DNA of 42,367 nt, from contig NZ_JAJQRC010000023.1 in NCBI RefSeq assembly GCF_046533115.1, positions 1 through 42,367 of the forward strand, read 5' to 3'. The position numbers were made by a program, and so were the translations under genes. Under the pieces are notes generated by a model. The model made no database searches. It was not told the DNA's origin and saw nothing but the letters and a program-made list of their open reading frames with translations. Below, piece by piece: positions 40,440-42,367 of the stretch (the first letter of the stretch is position 1; every line of letters begins with the position of its first letter). The stretch comes from JAIRMO01 sp046533115. GTDB taxonomy: Bacteria; Spirochaetota; Spirochaetia; Treponematales; Breznakiellaceae.

Positions 40440-41075
40440 TCAAATGGTAAGTTTTTCCGCCATCATGGCCGCGGCCGCAACTATGGCGATATGTTCCTCC
40501 CCATGGATCCGTTCCGCGAGCCCCTCCGGGGTATCCCCGGGAAGGACCGGGACCTTCCGCTGCAGGAGGATCGGCCCGGTGTCGGTCCCCGCATCAACCA
40601 GGTGTACGGTGCAGCCCGACTCTTTTTCCCCTGCCGCCAGCACGGCCCGGTGAACCCGGAGGCCGTACATGCCCGGCCCGCCAAACTTTGGCAGCAGGCT
40701 TGGATGCAGGTTGATGATCCTGCCCCCATAGGCCTGGATAAAGTCCCCCTCAAGAATCGAGAGAAAACCCGCCAGCGCCACCAGGCCGATCTTCCGCTCC
40801 CGGGCTATCCCCAGAAGCCGATCCGAAAGATCCCGCCGCCGCTCCTTTGGGGCGAGGAGGGGATTCACCGGTTCCGTCAGGGTGGGGATCCCCGCGGCCG
40901 CCGCCCGCGTAAGGGCATAAACCTGGGGACGATCCGAAACCACGATAGCCACCCGCCCGGGACCCAGCCGGCCCTGTTTTTCCGCATCGATCAGTGCCTG
41001 GAGGTTGGTACCGCTCCCGGAAACCAGGACCAAAATATCCACCGGCCCCCGGCCGGAAACAGGCGGGTTAGACAA
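40440..41075 (-). CDS. purN: Phosphoribosylglycinamide formyltransferase (folate-dependent)
   Basis: This 211-residue enzyme formylates GAR using 10-formyl-THF. It has ISGSG-type LVSGSGTNLQALIDAE near the N-terminus, and the catalytic Asn-His-Asp in INLHPSLLPKFGG and LVDAGTDTGPIL. The upstream start is TTG 41075, which overlaps the purM stop by 8 bases; an in-frame GTG at 41042 with GGGGG before it is an alternative and would give the more usual N-terminus. Both are consistent with coupling to purM. Confidence 0.94.
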   Translation of the reverse strand: MSNPPVSGRGPVDILVLVSGSGTNLQALIDAEKQGRLGPGRVAIVVSDRPQVYALTRAAAAGIPTLTEPVNPLLAPKERRRDLSDRLLGIARERKIGLVALAGFLSILEGDFIQAYGGRIINLHPSLLPKFGGPGMYGLRVHRAVLAAGEKESGCTVHLVDAGTDTGPILLQRKVPVLPGDTPEGLAERIHGEEHIAIVAAAAMMAEKLTI

Positions 41076-42183
41076 AAGCCACGGCTCCGGTAGTACCCCG
41101 GGCGGCCTTGACCGTCCCTATTTCCCAGGCGGGATACCCCCGGCGGTCGAGAAAATCTATCGCCCTGCCGCTGTCCTCCGGGGCCAGGGCCAGGACAAAA
41201 CCTATCCCCATATTGTAGGTGTTGAACATTAATTTTCGCAGGGCTTCATCCGTTTCCAGCAGTTCCGCCCCCGCCTCCTGGGCTTGCGGGCCGGTAGAGC
41301 CGCCGCCGGCCACTCCCCAGGCGATCCGGGCAAAAACAGGGGGAATGGTCCAGGCGTTACCGGTCCCCGCTGCTTTGGCAGGGGGGATGCCGAAGACCGC
41401 ATCCAAGGGGCGGGAAAACATCCGGGGGACATTTTCGTAAAAGCCCCCCCCGGTGATATGGGCCATACCCCGGACTTCCATCTGCTCCAGCAGGGCCAGC
41501 ACGGGTTTTACGTACAGCCGGGTCGGCTCCAGCAAGGCCATTCCCAGGGGCATACCGCCAAAATCCTCATGCAAATCGGGAAGGACCTTACGGATAAGGC
41601 TGAACCCATTGGAGTGGGGCCCCGATGAGGCAATTCCCACGAGGGTATCCCCCGCTTGTATCCTGCTTCCGTCTATGATATTTTTCCGGTCAACCATACC
41701 CACGGCAAATCCCGCGATATCGTATTTGCCCGCTTCGTAGAAACCGGGCATCTCCGCGGTTTCCCCCCCCAGGAGGACGCTCCCGGTTTCACGGCAGCCG
41801 GCAGCCACCCCCGTAACGATTTCCGCCGCCACCTCCGCATCAAGTTTGCCGCAGGCGATGTAGTCCAGAAAAAACAGGGGCCGCCCTCCGTGGCAGAGGA
41901 TATCGTTTACACACATGGCCACACAATCAATGCCCACGGTATCATATTTTTTCAGCTTAAAGGCCAGTTCCAGCTTGGTACCAACCCCATCGGTGCCCGA
42001 GACCAGCACCGGATCTTCCATTCCGGCGCCGGCCCTTATCAGTTCCTTAAGGGAGAACATTCCCGCAAAGCTGCCTATCCCATTGATCACCGCCGCATTG
42101 GTGGTTCCCGCGGCCAGGTCCCGGTATTTCGCCACCGCCCGGTACCCTTCCTCAATATTAACCCCGGCTTGTTTGTAATCCAT
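41068..42183 (-). CDS. purM: Phosphoribosylformylglycinamidine cyclo-ligase (AIR synthetase)
   Basis: This 371-residue ATP-dependent enzyme closes the imidazole ring. It begins MDYKQAGVNIEEGYRAVAKY, the usual PurM N-terminus, with the hallmark VSGTDGVGTKLELAFKL and IVTGVAAGCRETGSVLLGGE. I use ATG 42183 with AAAGGACAGG upstream; ATG 42198 has no ribosome site. It is the first gene of the purine unit. Promoter at 42254-42282; leader about 65 bases. Confidence 0.97.
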   Translation of the reverse strand: MDYKQAGVNIEEGYRAVAKYRDLAAGTTNAAVINGIGSFAGMFSLKELIRAGAGMEDPVLVSGTDGVGTKLELAFKLKKYDTVGIDCVAMCVNDILCHGGRPLFFLDYIACGKLDAEVAAEIVTGVAAGCRETGSVLLGGETAEMPGFYEAGKYDIAGFAVGMVDRKNIIDGSRIQAGDTLVGIASSGPHSNGFSLIRKVLPDLHEDFGGMPLGMALLEPTRLYVKPVLALLEQMEVRGMAHITGGGFYENVPRMFSRPLDAVFGIPPAKAAGTGNAWTIPPVFARIAWGVAGGGSTGPQAQEAGAELLETDEALRKLMFNTYNMGIGFVLALAPEDSGRAIDFLDRRGYPAWEIGTVKAARGTTGAVAFV

Positions 42184-42253
42184 GTCCTGTCCTTTCATCC
42201 GGAAAGCGTACTACCCCGCCGCCCGGCTCTGCCGCACGGTATCGTTGGAGTTT

Positions 42254-42282
42254 ACTATAGCATTGCGGGGGGATTAAATCAA
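42254..42282 (-). promoter_or_regulatory. Promoter of the purine operon
   Basis: On the minus strand TTGATT (42282-42277), 17 bases, TATAGT (42259-42254). I see no purine-riboswitch core in the leader and no obvious PurBox. Confidence 0.75.
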
Positions 42283-42315
42283 CAACCCCGCCGCAAGCGG
42301 TCGGGGTATGTTGTT
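42281..42315. terminator. Hairpin upstream of the purine promoter
   Basis: AACAACCCCG (42281-42290) pairs with CGGGGTATGTTGTT (42302-42315) with one bulge, and CCGC/GCGG pair inside. It touches the -35 of the purine promoter. It may terminate a gene beyond the window edge or act on the promoter; no T tract follows. Further bases to 42367 contain CCCTTGG/CCAAGGG and no gene start. Confidence 0.4.
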
Positions 42316-42367
42316 CTCATAAGGTATTTGACTCAGGGTACATACCCTTGGTTCCGCCCCAAGGGGC

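Noticed and set aside
42184..42260. Purine riboswitch in the purM leader
   Set aside because: The leader is only about 65 bases long and I cannot find the conserved three-way junction core; it is too short for aptamer plus expression platform.

Overview
This window reads as chromosomal DNA of a free-living or gut-associated anaerobic bacterium of moderately high GC content. Gene content (binding-protein sugar transporters without their own ATPases, AdhE, a spirochete-like secreted orphan, a BON-fused cytidylate-kinase-like protein) and general style suggest a Treponema-like spirochete, possibly of the termite-gut type. That placement is inference; no rRNA or species marker is present.

Layout. 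1-1530: a coiled-coil/membrane protein fragment, a UPF0175 antitoxin with a toxin gene cut off after about 22 codons, and a GC-rich tandem/inverted repeat array. 1533-6940: a metal-homeostasis block (zinc-type binding protein with an acidic loop, small Cys/His membrane protein, Fur/Zur regulator, secreted orphan, CPC-type P1B ATPase, SmtB/CadC-type repressor). 7034-13331: a sugar ABC operon (binding protein, two permeases, VOC protein, NAD-dependent epimerase) with a LacI-family regulator and paired LacI-type operators. 13440-13800: an intergenic island in which a 99-bp cloverleaf-forming element with TAA duplications sits inside a dispersed repeat. 13810-14592: RluA-type pseudouridine synthase. 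14809-24708: an amino-sugar-type catabolic cluster (NagB-like deaminase, ABC transporter, CBM9-like protein, DegT aminotransferase, GH20 hexosaminidase, PIG-L deacetylase) with a ROK regulator whose likely operator occurs at both promoters. 24848-31907: mtlD, HAD phosphatase, pyrE, glutathione peroxidase, adhE, thioesterase. 32071-35092: aspS with two half-size chromate transporters. 35370-37390: BON-fused kinase-like protein, NUDIX hydrolase, PPOX-type flavoprotein. 37464-42183: purine operon purM-purN-purH-purD.

How the parts work together. The two sugar clusters each have their own regulator and operator but no ABC ATPase, so they probably share an MsmX-type ATPase encoded elsewhere. In the ROK cluster the likely order is uptake of an amino-sugar glycoside, intracellular GH20 cleavage, deacetylation, and deamination by a NagB-like enzyme whose active site is altered; the aminotransferase suggests the substrate is not plain GlcNAc. 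The metal block pairs import (Fur/Zur side) with export (ArsR side).

Non-coding features stand out: several good promoters lie so close to the start codon that the mRNA should be leaderless (fur, mtlD, aspS); at least seven copies or fragments of an ACCACGAACC-type intergenic repeat are present; and the cloverleaf element at 13587-13685 has an apparent empty-site paralogue at 26070-26095.
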